Source: Martinezella lusitana (GTDB lineage Bacteria; Pseudomonadota; Alphaproteobacteria; Rhizobiales; Rhizobiaceae). Taken from it: a stretch of DNA of 64,000 nt. Positions 36,131-44,404 of this stretch are shown piece after piece (within the stretch, counting starts at the first letter, position 1; every line of letters begins with the position of its first letter). Below the pieces are notes generated by a model that worked only from the letters and a program-made list of their open reading frames with translations, did no database searches and had not been told where the DNA came from. The stretch is from NCBI RefSeq assembly GCF_014207095.1, contig NZ_JACHBG010000002.1, positions 62,001-126,000 on the forward strand, written 5' to 3'. Position numbers and translations under genes: made by a program.

Positions 36131-36838
36131 ATGATCGATGCCCGCAAGCTGCTGGACCAGTTTTTGGGATCTCAGGTTCCCGGAATGCAGGGAAGCGTCA
36201 AGGACAAGGCGACCGAGGTCATCAATCTTGCCCGCGACAATCCAATGGCAACAAGCGCGATCGCCGGTGTATTGCTTGGTACGAAGACGGGACGTCAGGT
36301 TGCCGGCAATGTCCTGACGCTCGGTGGCCTCGCGGCCATCGCCGGGCTTGGCTATCAGGCCTACAAGAATTATCGCGACGGCAATCAGCCGCAGCCCGCG
36401 CCGCAATCTGCCCCTCAGGCCGAGCCGCAATTCTTACCGCCGCCGTCCGATTCCGGCTTCAGCACGGCGCCGGCCATCGCCAGCAATGATTTCACGCTCT
36501 CGCTCGTCCGCGCGATGATCGCGGCTGCTCGCGCCGATGGCCACATCGACGATTCCGAACGCCAGCGCATTCTCGGCAAGGTACAGGAATCGGGCATGGG
36601 ATCCGAGGCGGAAGCCTTCTTCCAGCGCGAGCTTGCCAATCCTGTCGATCTCGATACCATCGTCGCTTCGGCAAAGACGGAAGAGCAGCGGGTGCAGGTC
36701 TATACGGCATCACGGCTGACGATCGAACCGGACACCAGGGCCGAGCGTGGCTACCTCGATTTGCTGGCTGGACGCCTCGGTCTGCCCGATGCGCTGGTCG
36801 ATCATATCGAGGCGACAGTTGCAGGCGCCAAAGTCTGA
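36131..36838 (+). CDS. DUF533 / TerB-like protein
   Basis: 235 residues. ATG 36131 follows GGAGCACC. The N-terminal half has a glycine-rich hydrophobic stretch (TSAIAGVLLGTKTGRQVAG, LGGLAAIAGLGYQAYK), a Pro/Gln-rich linker (about 85-105), and a C-terminal alpha-helical TerB-like domain (about 125-232; LSLVRAMIAAARADGHIDDSERQRIL) with the acidic DGHIDDSE motif that often binds a metal. This is the YebE family, of unknown function, associated with the inner membrane. It follows the eda terminator and reads the same way. Confidence 0.85.
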   Translation: MIDARKLLDQFLGSQVPGMQGSVKDKATEVINLARDNPMATSAIAGVLLGTKTGRQVAGNVLTLGGLAAIAGLGYQAYKNYRDGNQPQPAPQSAPQAEPQFLPPPSDSGFSTAPAIASNDFTLSLVRAMIAAARADGHIDDSERQRILGKVQESGMGSEAEAFFQRELANPVDLDTIVASAKTEEQRVQVYTASRLTIEPDTRAERGYLDLLAGRLGLPDALVDHIEATVAGAKV

Positions 36839-36926
36839 AGCTGATAAACACGGGCCGGTTGCCTTTCGTCGGCGGCTGGCCTAAGCCTTCGCCGACACAT
36901 TTCACGGCGCGCTAGGAATCGGCGAT

Positions 36927-37142
36927 TTGACGGACAAGAAAAGCGACACGCGCTCGGCGGCGATTGCAGCAGGGGTTATTTTGCTGGTCGCAACGGCTGT
37001 GCTCTATCTGATGCCGAACGTCATCGTCTGGCTCGGAACATTTTCGCCATGGCTCGGCACCGGCTTCGGCGTGCTGGTTATCCTGGCCTTCTTTTTCGTG
37101 TTCTGGCTGAGGGCGCGTTATCAGCGCCGCGGGCAGCGGTAA
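36927..37142 (+). CDS. small two-helix membrane protein
   Basis: 71 residues from TTG 36927, with a weak AGGA upstream. Two membrane helices (AAIAAGVILLVATAVLYLM and FGVLVILAFFFVFWLRA), a hydrophilic N-terminus MTDKKSDTR and a basic C-terminus RARYQRRGQR. I do not recognise the family. It could be a small subunit of some complex or an independent small protein. It ends 7 bases before the convergent NicO gene stop. Confidence 0.6.
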   Translation: MTDKKSDTRSAAIAAGVILLVATAVLYLMPNVIVWLGTFSPWLGTGFGVLVILAFFFVFWLRARYQRRGQR

Positions 37143-37149
37143 ACCGTCC

Positions 37150-38265
37150 TTAATTCTGCAGCGACGCGCCGAGCAGGATGATGCCGGTGCAGACGACCAG
37201 CAGCGCGCCGAGAATCTCGATGCTGTTGCCGACCCATGCCGAGAGCCGCGAACCCTTGCCGGTGAAGCGCATGGCGGTGCCCTTGGCGAAAACCGCGATG
37301 ATGGCAAGCAGCGAAACGGTCAACGCCGTGCCGATGGACATGGCGAGCACCGACAGCAATCCGCCGAGATAAAGCCCGTTCAGCATCGAAAAGGTCATGA
37401 CCAGCAGTGCCCCGGAGCAGGGGCGCAGACCAACGGCGATAATTGCAGACCAGGCCTCGCGGACGCTGAACTTTTCATTGGAGAGCATCTTCGGATCGGG
37501 AAGATGCGCGTGGCCGCAGGCTTCGCAATAGCCGCCATCGCCCGTTGTATGGGCGGGGTCGTAGCATTGATAGCCGCCTGTGGCAGACGTGGTGGCGGTG
37601 ACGCTGCGCGGAAAGCCCCGCGCGGAATCGGTGCCGGTAGCGGCACCTTCGAAGAGCGACAGGCTGATCGGTCCTGCGGATGTCGCAAGCTCAATCTCCC
37701 GGCGTTGCGCCCGGCTCTGAAGCATCGCCCGCACTTTGCGGAACAGCAGCCAGCAACCGAACAGGATGACCATCACGAAGCTTGCGATCTCCATTGCGTT
37801 GGTCGCCATCGTCATGGTGATGCCGGAGCCGCGCAGGACGAAATAGGCAACGCCGACAACGAGGACGGCGACGAGGCCCTGGATGAGCGCCGAGACAAAG
37901 GAAATGCCGATACCGCGCTTCAACTCGATCTCGTTGGCGATCATGTAGGAGGAAATGACCGCCTTGCCGTGGCCGGGACCGGCAGCATGGAAAATGCCAT
38001 AGGCGAAAGAGAGGCCGATCAACGTCCAGAGCTGCCAGGGATCCTGGCGCATGGCTTCGATGGATTTGGTGAGCGCGCGATAGAAGGCCTGCTGCTCGTA
38101 ATTCACATAGAGGAAGATCGGCGCAAACGGACCGCCCATCGGTTGGAAGCTCGGCTCGGCCGTGCCGATGCCAAGCGGCGAGCCGGCGGCATGGGCGAGG
38201 CCGGCTGCCGCCAGAAGGGCGAATGCTGCAGCCGGAGCGAGCTTTCCTACTCTCGAAATCAGCAT
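37150..38265 (-). CDS. NicO-family nickel/cobalt exporter-like permease
   Basis: 371 residues. A signal-like start, then about six membrane helices. The NicO signatures are SFAYGIFHAAGPGHGKAVISSYMIAN and GLRPCSGALLVMTFSM. Between helices 3 and 4 is a long loop (about 185-265) that holds a Cys/His cluster: Cys234, Cys247, Cys250, His252, His254. RcnA-like proteins export Ni and Co; other members import. It overlaps the end of the DUF1007 gene, its usual partner, by 7 bases. Confidence 0.88.
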   Translation of the reverse strand: MLISRVGKLAPAAAFALLAAAGLAHAAGSPLGIGTAEPSFQPMGGPFAPIFLYVNYEQQAFYRALTKSIEAMRQDPWQLWTLIGLSFAYGIFHAAGPGHGKAVISSYMIANEIELKRGIGISFVSALIQGLVAVLVVGVAYFVLRGSGITMTMATNAMEIASFVMVILFGCWLLFRKVRAMLQSRAQRREIELATSAGPISLSLFEGAATGTDSARGFPRSVTATTSATGGYQCYDPAHTTGDGGYCEACGHAHLPDPKMLSNEKFSVREAWSAIIAVGLRPCSGALLVMTFSMLNGLYLGGLLSVLAMSIGTALTVSLLAIIAVFAKGTAMRFTGKGSRLSAWVGNSIEILGALLVVCTGIILLGASLQN

Positions 38266-38942
38266 TGGACGTCTATCCGCGTTGCGAAGAGTTTCGACAT
38301 CGTCGTGCCCGTCGGATCGTTGTAGAAGGCATCCGTCAATGTCGCCTTGTTTTCGGCGATGACTTCATCAGGGTTCGGGCGCACGACCTTCGGTGTGCAG
38401 CTTTTGAAGGCATCGCCTTCCGTCACCAGCTCCTTATCGCTCGGAAAATCGATCGAGGTATAGAGCGTGGGATCGTAGATGCCGAAGCTGAGCTTGTTGC
38501 CCTTTGCCAACGGCATCGGCTCGGCCGGCTTGACGGCGAAGAACATCAGAAGCTGGCCGTCGCGAAAATCGACATTGATGATGTCGGGCTTTTGGACTTT
38601 TATGCTTTTGCCATTGAGCGTCAGGTTGGCATAGTAGTCATATTCGGCGAGGGATTCCCGCACAGTCTTGCCCACCTCCTTCAGCTCGTCCGGGTCGAGC
38701 TTCAGATTGGTGTTCTTGTCGAAATCCATCAGTACTGAGGAGGAGAACACCTCGTCGAAACGCCAGACATTGCGCAGTTCCTGCACATTGCCGTCCGCTC
38801 CCGCTAGCACTTCGAGCCGCGCTTCCACGAAGATATGCGGATGCGCCGACGCGATCGCCGGCGCAAACAGCAGTCCGCCGGCGAGGGCGACGGCGTGGAC
38901 AATCGTGGGTTTTCTCATGCGTCCGATTTGTTTCGCGAGCAT
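38259..38942 (-). CDS. DUF1007 family periplasmic protein
   Basis: 227 residues, secreted: signal peptide ending near IASA before HPHIFVEARLEVL. The mature HPHIFVE start has two histidines that could bind metal after cleavage. The family is nearly always next to NicO permeases and is thought to be a periplasmic partner in nickel/cobalt transport. ATG 38942 has AAGGGA five bases before it; ATG 38918 (MRKPTIVH) would give a more compact signal peptide. Cotranscribed with the NicO gene downstream. Confidence 0.85.
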   Translation of the reverse strand: MLAKQIGRMRKPTIVHAVALAGGLLFAPAIASAHPHIFVEARLEVLAGADGNVQELRNVWRFDEVFSSSVLMDFDKNTNLKLDPDELKEVGKTVRESLAEYDYYANLTLNGKSIKVQKPDIINVDFRDGQLLMFFAVKPAEPMPLAKGNKLSFGIYDPTLYTSIDFPSDKELVTEGDAFKSCTPKVVRPNPDEVIAENKATLTDAFYNDPTGTTMSKLFATRIDVQC

Positions 38943-39135
38943 TGATTCCCTTCGACTTCTGGTCAGGAAATGAGACGGAATTGGGACCGACCGGCGGAAC
39001 CGGTATCAAAACCAATTCAAGGCGATTCATTCAAGTATTTGATCTCACAATACCTGCCGCGAAGAAGAGATTCATTTTGCGAAGAACAAGTCCGTTGATG
39101 CGTTGACCTGACGAGCGTGTAAAAATTGGCGCAAC

Positions 39136-40443
39136 TTAAAGCAAGCTTGTTTTGTCAGGATCTGTCTTTGTCTGACGCCGCTCGGGGCTAGCTGGCGCCA
39201 TGCTTTCCGTTCGTCGCTTTTGCAAGAAGCGGCGGACCGCAGGATCTATTTCCAGCGCAATCGCTTGGTCATAGGCCTCGCATGCCGCCATTATCTCGCC
39301 TGTTCTTGCATGAAGTTCGGCTCGCGCTGCCCAATAGGGTTGATACTCGCTAAGCCGGCTACCGGCGTCCAGCCTCGGCAGCGCCGCCAGCCCTGCGGCC
39401 GCGCCACGCGTCTGTGCCACGGCGATCGCGCGATTGATGGCCGCCACCGGCGAGCCGGTAATTGCGCAGAGGCCATCGTAGAGGCGCTCGATCGCCACCC
39501 AATCAGTCTTGCCTGTTCGGCGTCGCGCGACATGGGCCGATTGGATCGCCGCTTCCAATTGATAGCGGTCGAAGGCGTCAAATGCACTGGCGTGAATAAG
39601 CAACCTCTCAGCTTCGTCGATCAACCCTTCGTCCCAAAGAGCAGGATCCTGATTGGCCAGCGGTACGAATTCGCCGGCCGAACTGCGCCGAGCCTCAAGC
39701 CGCGCATGTGAATAGAGCATCAGCGCAAGCAGGCCGAGCGCTTCGGGCTCCGTTGGCAAGAGCGCGACGATCAGCCGGCCGAGCCAAATCGCCTCCTCGG
39801 CCAGGTTACGCAGGCTCGCATCGGCGCCGGCCGGATCACTCCAGCCTTCCGTATAGGCCGCATAGATCGCCTCCAGAACTGCGCCAAGGCGCCCGCGCAT
39901 ATCTGCCTTGTCGGGCACGCGCAAAGGAATCTTGGCGCGTCGAATCCTATTTTTGGCCCGCGCCAGTCGTTGGCCCATTGCCGCAGGCGAGACCAGGAAG
40001 GCGGAACCGATTGTCTGTGCGTCAAAGCCGAGGATCGTCTGCAGGATCAGCGGCGCTCTGATGCCGGGCTCTATTGCCGGATGTGCGCAAGCGAACATCA
40101 AAGCAAGGCGCTCATCGGGAATTTCCGGCGTTTGGCTCGCCGTTGCTTCCAACTCCTTCGCCATGAGCCGAAGATGTTCGGAGGCGGCGGCGCTGACCCG
40201 TCCGCGTCTGATGGCGTCGATCATCTTGCGCCGGGCAACGGCAAGCAGCCAAGCCTCGGGGTTATGCGGCGCGCCATTGACTGGCCAATCGGCCAGGGCA
40301 GAGGCAAAGGCATCCGACAAGGCGTCTTCGGCGCCGGCCACATCGCGCGTGCGCGCCGCGAGAATGGCGACCAGTTTGCCATAGCTTCGGCGCGCAACCG
40401 CCTCGGCAGCCTTAATGGCAGGCTGGTCGTCTTCTCGCGACAT
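39136..40443 (-). CDS. ECF sigma factor with long C-terminal extension (ECF42/SigI type), first copy
   Basis: 435 residues. Sigma-2 region near residues 12-90 (SYGKLVAILAARTRDVAGAEDALSDAF, PEAWLLAVARRKMIDAIRR) and sigma-4 region near 110-185 (FLVSPAAMGQRLARAKNRIRRA). A TPR-like helical extension fills about 190-420 (LLPTEPEALGLLALMLYSHARLEARR, SPVAAINRAIAVAQTRG). It starts 5 bases after the YCII/DGPF gene on the same strand. ECF42-type sigmas lack an anti-sigma factor; the extension and the DGPF partner are thought to control them. The signal is unknown. Confidence 0.88.
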   Translation of the reverse strand: MSREDDQPAIKAAEAVARRSYGKLVAILAARTRDVAGAEDALSDAFASALADWPVNGAPHNPEAWLLAVARRKMIDAIRRGRVSAAASEHLRLMAKELEATASQTPEIPDERLALMFACAHPAIEPGIRAPLILQTILGFDAQTIGSAFLVSPAAMGQRLARAKNRIRRAKIPLRVPDKADMRGRLGAVLEAIYAAYTEGWSDPAGADASLRNLAEEAIWLGRLIVALLPTEPEALGLLALMLYSHARLEARRSSAGEFVPLANQDPALWDEGLIDEAERLLIHASAFDAFDRYQLEAAIQSAHVARRRTGKTDWVAIERLYDGLCAITGSPVAAINRAIAVAQTRGAAAGLAALPRLDAGSRLSEYQPYWAARAELHARTGEIMAACEAYDQAIALEIDPAVRRFLQKRRTESMAPASPERRQTKTDPDKTSLL

Positions 40444-40447
40444 GGCG

Positions 40448-40795
40448 TCAATAGACCATGAGAGGGCGAACCTCCACCGTGTCATGCTGAGCGCCCGGGC
40501 AACGGGCTGCCCAGAGGACGGCGCTGTCGAGATCAGCCGCCTCGATAAGATAGTAGCCGCCTAACTGCTCCTTGCTCTCGATATAGGGGCCGTTGAGAAC
40601 CGAGGGCTTGCCATCCGGCGCACGCACCACGGTTGCCGTCGAGGAATCCTGCAATCCACTGCCTGCCAGAAACGCTCCGGCCTTTTTCAACACTTCCGTG
40701 TAGGCCGCATAGGCCGCAAACATCTCGGCCTTCTGCTCTTTTTTTGCATTCTTGTGTTCAGCTTCGTTCCAATACACCAACAGCATATATTGCAT
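40448..40795 (-). CDS. YCII-related (DGPF) domain protein, partner of the sigma factor
   Basis: 115 residues, one YCII-related (DGPF) domain. The ATG at 40795 follows AAAGGA; the longer frame is not supported. Sequence start MQYMLLVYWNEAEHKNA is typical, and GGYYLIEAADLDSAVLWAARCPG is the second core motif. The signature that gives the DGPF name reads NGPYIESKEQLGG here, so the D is N and the F is Y. Such proteins are found next to ECF42 sigma genes; their biochemical role is not known. A promoter-like element lies upstream. Confidence 0.88.
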   Translation of the reverse strand: MQYMLLVYWNEAEHKNAKKEQKAEMFAAYAAYTEVLKKAGAFLAGSGLQDSSTATVVRAPDGKPSVLNGPYIESKEQLGGYYLIEAADLDSAVLWAARCPGAQHDTVEVRPLMVY

Positions 40796-40846
40796 GACGC
40801 GTTCCTTTCTCGCGTTACGCGGAGCTTTAGTGCCCGCTGCAGCAGT

Positions 40847-40873
40847 GACGTTTGAACCGGCGCGATTTTGACA
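40847..40873 (-). promoter_or_regulatory. candidate ECF-type promoter of the first sigma/DGPF pair
   Basis: On the reverse strand TGTC (40873-40870), 19 bases, CGTC (40850-40847). The same YGTC-N19-CGTC spacing occurs before the second sigma/DGPF pair. TGTC at -35 and CGTC at -10 are common for ECF sigmas. It ends 51 bases before the DGPF start codon. Autoregulation by the sigma factor is inferred. Confidence 0.5.
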
Positions 40874-40984
40874 GGGCGCGGGGAGAAATTTCAACCGAGA
40901 CAGAGTTGGAGGCATTTCCTCCTATAAACACGCGGGACATGGGCGATCGGCTGCAGGCCTTGCTGGTTTTGACAGCCGGAGTGT

Positions 40985-41878
40985 TCAGCCGTTCTTGCGG
41001 AACCAGTTGTGCAAGTAATCCACAAAGATGCGCACCTTTGCCGGAAGATAGCGGCGATGCGGATAGACGGCATAAATGCCGCGGTCGGTCGGGAGATAAT
41101 CGTTGAACAGCGTCAGCAACTGGCCGCTTTCGATCGCCTTGCGTCCGATGAAATCGGGAACGACAGCGATGCCGAGGCCCGCAAGCGACGCACGCAGCGT
41201 CGCATGCGGGCTGTTGACCTCAAGTGTACCGTTGATGGCGACGTTGAAGATGGTGCTATCGGCATCGACGAAACGAATGCTGCCCTGCGAACGGGTATTG
41301 GTGTCGATGATGAAGGGCACGCGTGTCAGGTCGGTCGGATGCTCCAGGGACGGATAGCGATCGAGGAACTCCTGCGTTGCGCAGAGATGGACGCGGAAGT
41401 CTGAAATCTTGCGGGCGATCATGCCGGAATCTTCAAGCTTGGTGATGCGCACGGCCACATCGAAGCCTTCCTCGATCAGGTCGACGAAGCGGTCGTCTGC
41501 AGCGATCTCCAATGCCAGATCCGGATTTTCCTTGGCGAAATCGATCAGCGACTGTCCGACTTCGGCGTCGACGAAGGTGCGCGGCACCGAAATGCGAAGT
41601 CGCCCCTTCAGCTGCTGATTGTTTTCGCGCACGAGGTCGGCGAGGTTGTCGATTTCCTTCAGGATGTCGGAGGCGGTGCGGTAATAGGTGTGGCCGGCCT
41701 CGGTCATGGAGAATTGGCGGGTGGTGCGATTGAGCAGCAGCGCGCCGAGTTCATCTTCGAGTTCGCGGACATATTTCGAAAGCAGCGCCTTGGAGCGGCC
41801 GGTCTTGCGTGCGGCCGCTGAAAAGCCCTCGGCTTCCACCACATCTATAAAGGCGCGAATCCGGGTTAAAGTATCCAT
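40985..41878 (-). CDS. LysR-family transcriptional regulator
   Basis: 297 residues. The LysR helix-turn-helix (MDTLTRIRAFIDVVEAEGFSAAARKTGRSKALLSKYVRELE in outline: residues 1-41) shows FSAAAR and the recognition helix KALLSKYVRELE. The PBP2-like effector domain (about 90-295) has LRISVPRTFVDAEVG, as in the CrgA-type subgroup. I chose ATG 41878 (MDTLTR), the usual start of this subgroup. It is divergent from the ornithine decarboxylase leader, with a perfect 27-base palindromic site between. Whether it controls that gene or only itself is open. Confidence 0.9.
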   Translation of the reverse strand: MDTLTRIRAFIDVVEAEGFSAAARKTGRSKALLSKYVRELEDELGALLLNRTTRQFSMTEAGHTYYRTASDILKEIDNLADLVRENNQQLKGRLRISVPRTFVDAEVGQSLIDFAKENPDLALEIAADDRFVDLIEEGFDVAVRITKLEDSGMIARKISDFRVHLCATQEFLDRYPSLEHPTDLTRVPFIIDTNTRSQGSIRFVDADSTIFNVAINGTLEVNSPHATLRASLAGLGIAVVPDFIGRKAIESGQLLTLFNDYLPTDRGIYAVYPHRRYLPAKVRIFVDYLHNWFRKNG

Positions 41879-41909
41879 GGTGAAGCCCCCCGTTAACTGT
41901 TTCGGGATG

Positions 41910-41936
41910 TTGAACAAATCAGCGCATTTTGTTCAA
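41910..41936. promoter_or_regulatory. palindromic LysR-type operator candidate
   Basis: TTGAACAAA and TTTGTTCAA are perfect nine-base arms with a nine-base spacer. The centre lies about 45 bases before the LysR ATG, on its upstream side, the usual spot for LysR autoregulation. It may also affect the promoter of the ornithine decarboxylase leader reading the other way. Confidence 0.65.
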
Positions 41937-41984
41937 TTATTTTTTTCGGGCATAGGGCAAAAATTTTCTTGATTATGATCGCGA

Positions 41985-42386
41985 ATGTTCCTATTTCCGG
42001 ATCAGCCCAAAGTCGCACGTGCCCGTGGGTGTCCGCCGATCCTCGATGTGGTGAGAAAATCGGTAAGGTACCTGGAACTAACCCCTCCAGTCGCTATTTC
42101 GGCCAACCGAAAAATGCGAGGACATCTGAAGCAACGACGGTGCGGGCCTTTTTGTTCTCTCCCGGCTTTCCATCAGCCGGGGTTACTGAAGAGGCACACC
42201 TTCATTGCCGGAAGTGCGGTTGGGATATTCCCTCCAATCCATGGCAGACAAAGCGAATTAGCGCCGCTTGCGGCACTCGTTCATCATCCGCGCTTCGCGC
42301 ATTTGCACGGTACCGGGGTCTCCACCGGCTGGTTCCTAAGCGAATGAGCGTCGCCCTTTGTCCTCTGGGTCTTCCCCGGAGTTTTT
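41985..42386 (+). ncRNA. speF-type structured leader of the ornithine decarboxylase gene
   Basis: Alphaproteobacterial ornithine decarboxylase genes commonly carry a long conserved leader, the speF RNA motif, and this gene has 528 bases of upstream space without a plausible gene. Hairpins can be read directly: TTTCGG-CCAA-CCGAAA (42097-42112, extended by CGC/GCG outside), CCCGGCT-TTCCATC-AGCCGGG (42161-42181), and the terminator-like stem at 42363-42386. A 141-residue open frame here lacks a ribosome binding site and family features. I matched it by position and structure, not by a covariance model, so the boundaries are approximate. A role as a polyamine- or ornithine-responsive element is inferred. 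Confidence 0.55.
42363..42386 (+). terminator. attenuator-like hairpin just before the ornithine decarboxylase gene
   Basis: CTCTGGG, loop TCTTC, CCCGGAG make a seven-pair stem (one T-G pair) followed by five T residues. It ends 20 bases before the ATG at 42407 and is followed by GAAAGGGA. Termination or release here could switch the enzyme on or off. Confidence 0.7.
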
Positions 42387-42406
42387 GGAATTGAAAGGGA
42401 ATAGAC

Positions 42407-43540
42407 ATGACCACGCAGCGTATTCGCGACTTTCTCGCTACCCGACGTCCGGACGGTCCTTGCCTGGTGGTCGATCTCGACGTCGTCCGCGATAACTTCC
42501 GTGCCTTTCGTCATGCCATGCCGGACAGCGCCATCTACTATGCCGTCAAGGCCAACCCGGCTCCGGAAGTGCTGCGCCTGCTCGCAAGCCTCGGCTCCAG
42601 CTTCGATTGCGCGTCCGTCGCTGAAATCGAAATGGCGCTCGATGCCGGTGCGACCGCTGCCCGCATTTCCTTCGGCAATACCATCAAGAAGGAGCGCGAT
42701 ATCGCCCGTGCTCACGCACTCGGTATCAACCTCTTTGCCGTCGACAGCCATGAGGAAGTCGAGAAGATTTCCCGTGCCGCTCCCGGCGCTCGTGTGTTCT
42801 GCCGCGTTCTGACCGACGGCGAAGGTGCCGAATGGCCGCTGTCGCGCAAGTTCGGCTGCGTTCCGCAGATGGCCGTCGATGTTCTCGTCTACGCTCACCA
42901 GCTGGGTCTGGAATCCTACGGCGTGTCTTTCCACGTCGGCTCGCAGATGACCAAGGTCGATGCCTGGGATGATGCTCTTGCCGATGCCAAGCGCGTCTTC
43001 GTTTCGCTCGCCAAGCAAGGCATTCACCTGCAGATGGTCAACATGGGCGGCGGTTTCCCGACCAAGTACCTGCGCGACGTCCCAACGGCCGAAGCCTATG
43101 GCAAGGCGATCTTTGCGTCTCTGCGCGCCCATTTCGGCAACCAGATTCCGCACACGATCATCGAGCCGGGCCGCGGCATGGTCGGCAATGCCGGCGTGAT
43201 CAAGGCTGAAGTCGTCCTGATTTCCAAGAAGTCGGACAATGATGCCGCCCGCTGGGTCTTCCTCGACATCGGCAAGTTCGGCGGTCTCGCCGAAACCATG
43301 GACGAGGCGATCCGCTACCCGATCCGCACCGAGCGCGACAGCGACGAAATGGAACCCTGCGTCATCGCCGGCCCGACCTGCGATTCCGCTGATGTGCTTT
43401 ACGAAAAGAACCTCTATCCGCTGCCGGTGACGCTCACCATCGGCGACGAGGTCCTGATCGAAGGCACCGGTGCCTACACCACGACCTACTCGGCTGTGGC
43501 TTTCAACGGTTTCGACCCGCTGAAAGCCTACATAATCTGA
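42407..43540 (+). CDS. odc: ornithine (or lysine/ornithine) decarboxylase, alanine-racemase fold
   Basis: PLP enzyme making putrescine from ornithine, 377 residues. The PLP lysine is in YYAVKANPAPEV near residue 48; other motifs are FDCASVAEIE, HVGSQ, the phosphate-binding EPGRGMVGNAG and the active-site Cys in GPTCDSADVLY, with the C-terminal AYTTTYSAVAFNGF. This is the eukaryotic-like, fold type III group, not the large E. coli SpeF type. GAAAGGGA precedes the ATG. Controlled in all likelihood by its long leader. Substrate preference between ornithine and lysine is not readable. Confidence 0.93.
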   Translation: MTTQRIRDFLATRRPDGPCLVVDLDVVRDNFRAFRHAMPDSAIYYAVKANPAPEVLRLLASLGSSFDCASVAEIEMALDAGATAARISFGNTIKKERDIARAHALGINLFAVDSHEEVEKISRAAPGARVFCRVLTDGEGAEWPLSRKFGCVPQMAVDVLVYAHQLGLESYGVSFHVGSQMTKVDAWDDALADAKRVFVSLAKQGIHLQMVNMGGGFPTKYLRDVPTAEAYGKAIFASLRAHFGNQIPHTIIEPGRGMVGNAGVIKAEVVLISKKSDNDAARWVFLDIGKFGGLAETMDEAIRYPIRTERDSDEMEPCVIAGPTCDSADVLYEKNLYPLPVTLTIGDEVLIEGTGAYTTTYSAVAFNGFDPLKAYII

Positions 43541-43550
43541 GTTTGATATC

Positions 43551-43576
43551 GCCGCCCCGTACTCAATCGGGGCGGC
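43551..43576 (+). terminator. hairpin after the ornithine decarboxylase gene
   Basis: GCCGCCCCG and CGGGGCGGC are perfect nine-pair arms around an eight-base loop, 11 bases after the stop. No T run follows, so it may be a weak terminator or an mRNA-end stabiliser. Confidence 0.5.
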
Positions 43577-43633
43577 ACCCTCACAATAGTTCGTCACCAC
43601 CGCTGATAACGGTATTGGGTACGGGAGGCCAAG

Positions 43634-44224
43634 ATGGCCGCTGTTCTTGATTCTGTACGCGCATTCTTTGCGCCGTCCACATTCACCCTCGACCTGGAAA
43701 ACGCAGGCGATGTCGTCGCGCGCGAAAACCTGTTGGATCGCGCCATGGGTCCCGACCGCCGCAAGAAGTCGTCGGAAAAGCTGCGGCAGGGCCGCGTGCC
43801 GGCCGAAGGCCTTGCACTGGTCGCGCGTGACCGCAGCGGCCATGTCATCGGCACGGTTCGCCTTTGGAACGTCGAAGCCGGCGTCGATCGCGAGACCCGC
43901 CCGGTCGATGCGCTGCTGCTGGGGCCGCTGGCCGTCGATTCCGCCTATGAGGGCAAGGGTGTCGGTTCGGCGCTGATGCGCGCGGCCATCCTGGAAGCCA
44001 AGAAGCGTGAGCACGGCGCGATCCTACTCGTCGGCGATGCGCCTTACTATGAGCGCTTCGGCTTCTTTGCTTCGAAGACGCGCCATCTGGTGATGCCAGG
44101 CCCATTCCAGCGCGATCGTTTCCTGGCTCTCGAGCTCAAGGAAGGCTGGTTGGACAGCGCTGCCGGTATGATCGTTGCCAGCGGCTGCAAGCTCGCACAG
44201 CCACCGGTCTCCAAGGCTGCCTGA
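43634..44224 (+). CDS. GNAT N-acetyltransferase
   Basis: 196 residues, GNAT fold. The acetyl-CoA site motif is DSAYEGKGVGSALMRAAILEA (motif A, with G-x-G), and VGDAPYYERFGFFA matches the Tyr-containing motif B of YhbS-type acetyltransferases. GGGAGG precedes the ATG. It follows the ornithine decarboxylase by 93 bases, so polyamine acetylation is an attractive idea, but the fold does not tell the substrate. Convergent with cysE. Confidence 0.85.
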   Translation: MAAVLDSVRAFFAPSTFTLDLENAGDVVARENLLDRAMGPDRRKKSSEKLRQGRVPAEGLALVARDRSGHVIGTVRLWNVEAGVDRETRPVDALLLGPLAVDSAYEGKGVGSALMRAAILEAKKREHGAILLVGDAPYYERFGFFASKTRHLVMPGPFQRDRFLALELKEGWLDSAAGMIVASGCKLAQPPVSKAA

Positions 44225-44360
44225 AAGTTATTTGCCTTCGCTCCGAACGGGCGAGGGCACTGCCATTTCGCGGGACTTCGCTTTGACGTCGCTATGCTGA
44301 CGGGAAGATAGAGTGCTTTTCGTTGAATCGCGAAAACGCCCCATCTTCCTGTTCCTTTGC

Positions 44361-44402
44361 GCATTGCGGACGGAAAACCGCTGCGCACTTTTCCTGGAAA
44401 TG
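44361..44402 (-). repeat. dispersed intergenic repeat, copy B
   Basis: Reverse-strand match to copy A: ATTTCCAGGAAAAGTGCGC then AGCGGTTTTCCGTCCGCAAT and GCGC. It sits in the 180-base gap between the convergent GNAT and cysE genes and stops two bases before the end of cysE. Confidence 0.7.
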
Positions 44403-44404
44403 CC

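Noticed and set aside
41969..42394. 141-codon plus-strand frame inside the ornithine decarboxylase leader
   Set aside because: No ribosome binding site, no recognisable domain, and the region folds into strong hairpins expected of a regulatory leader.
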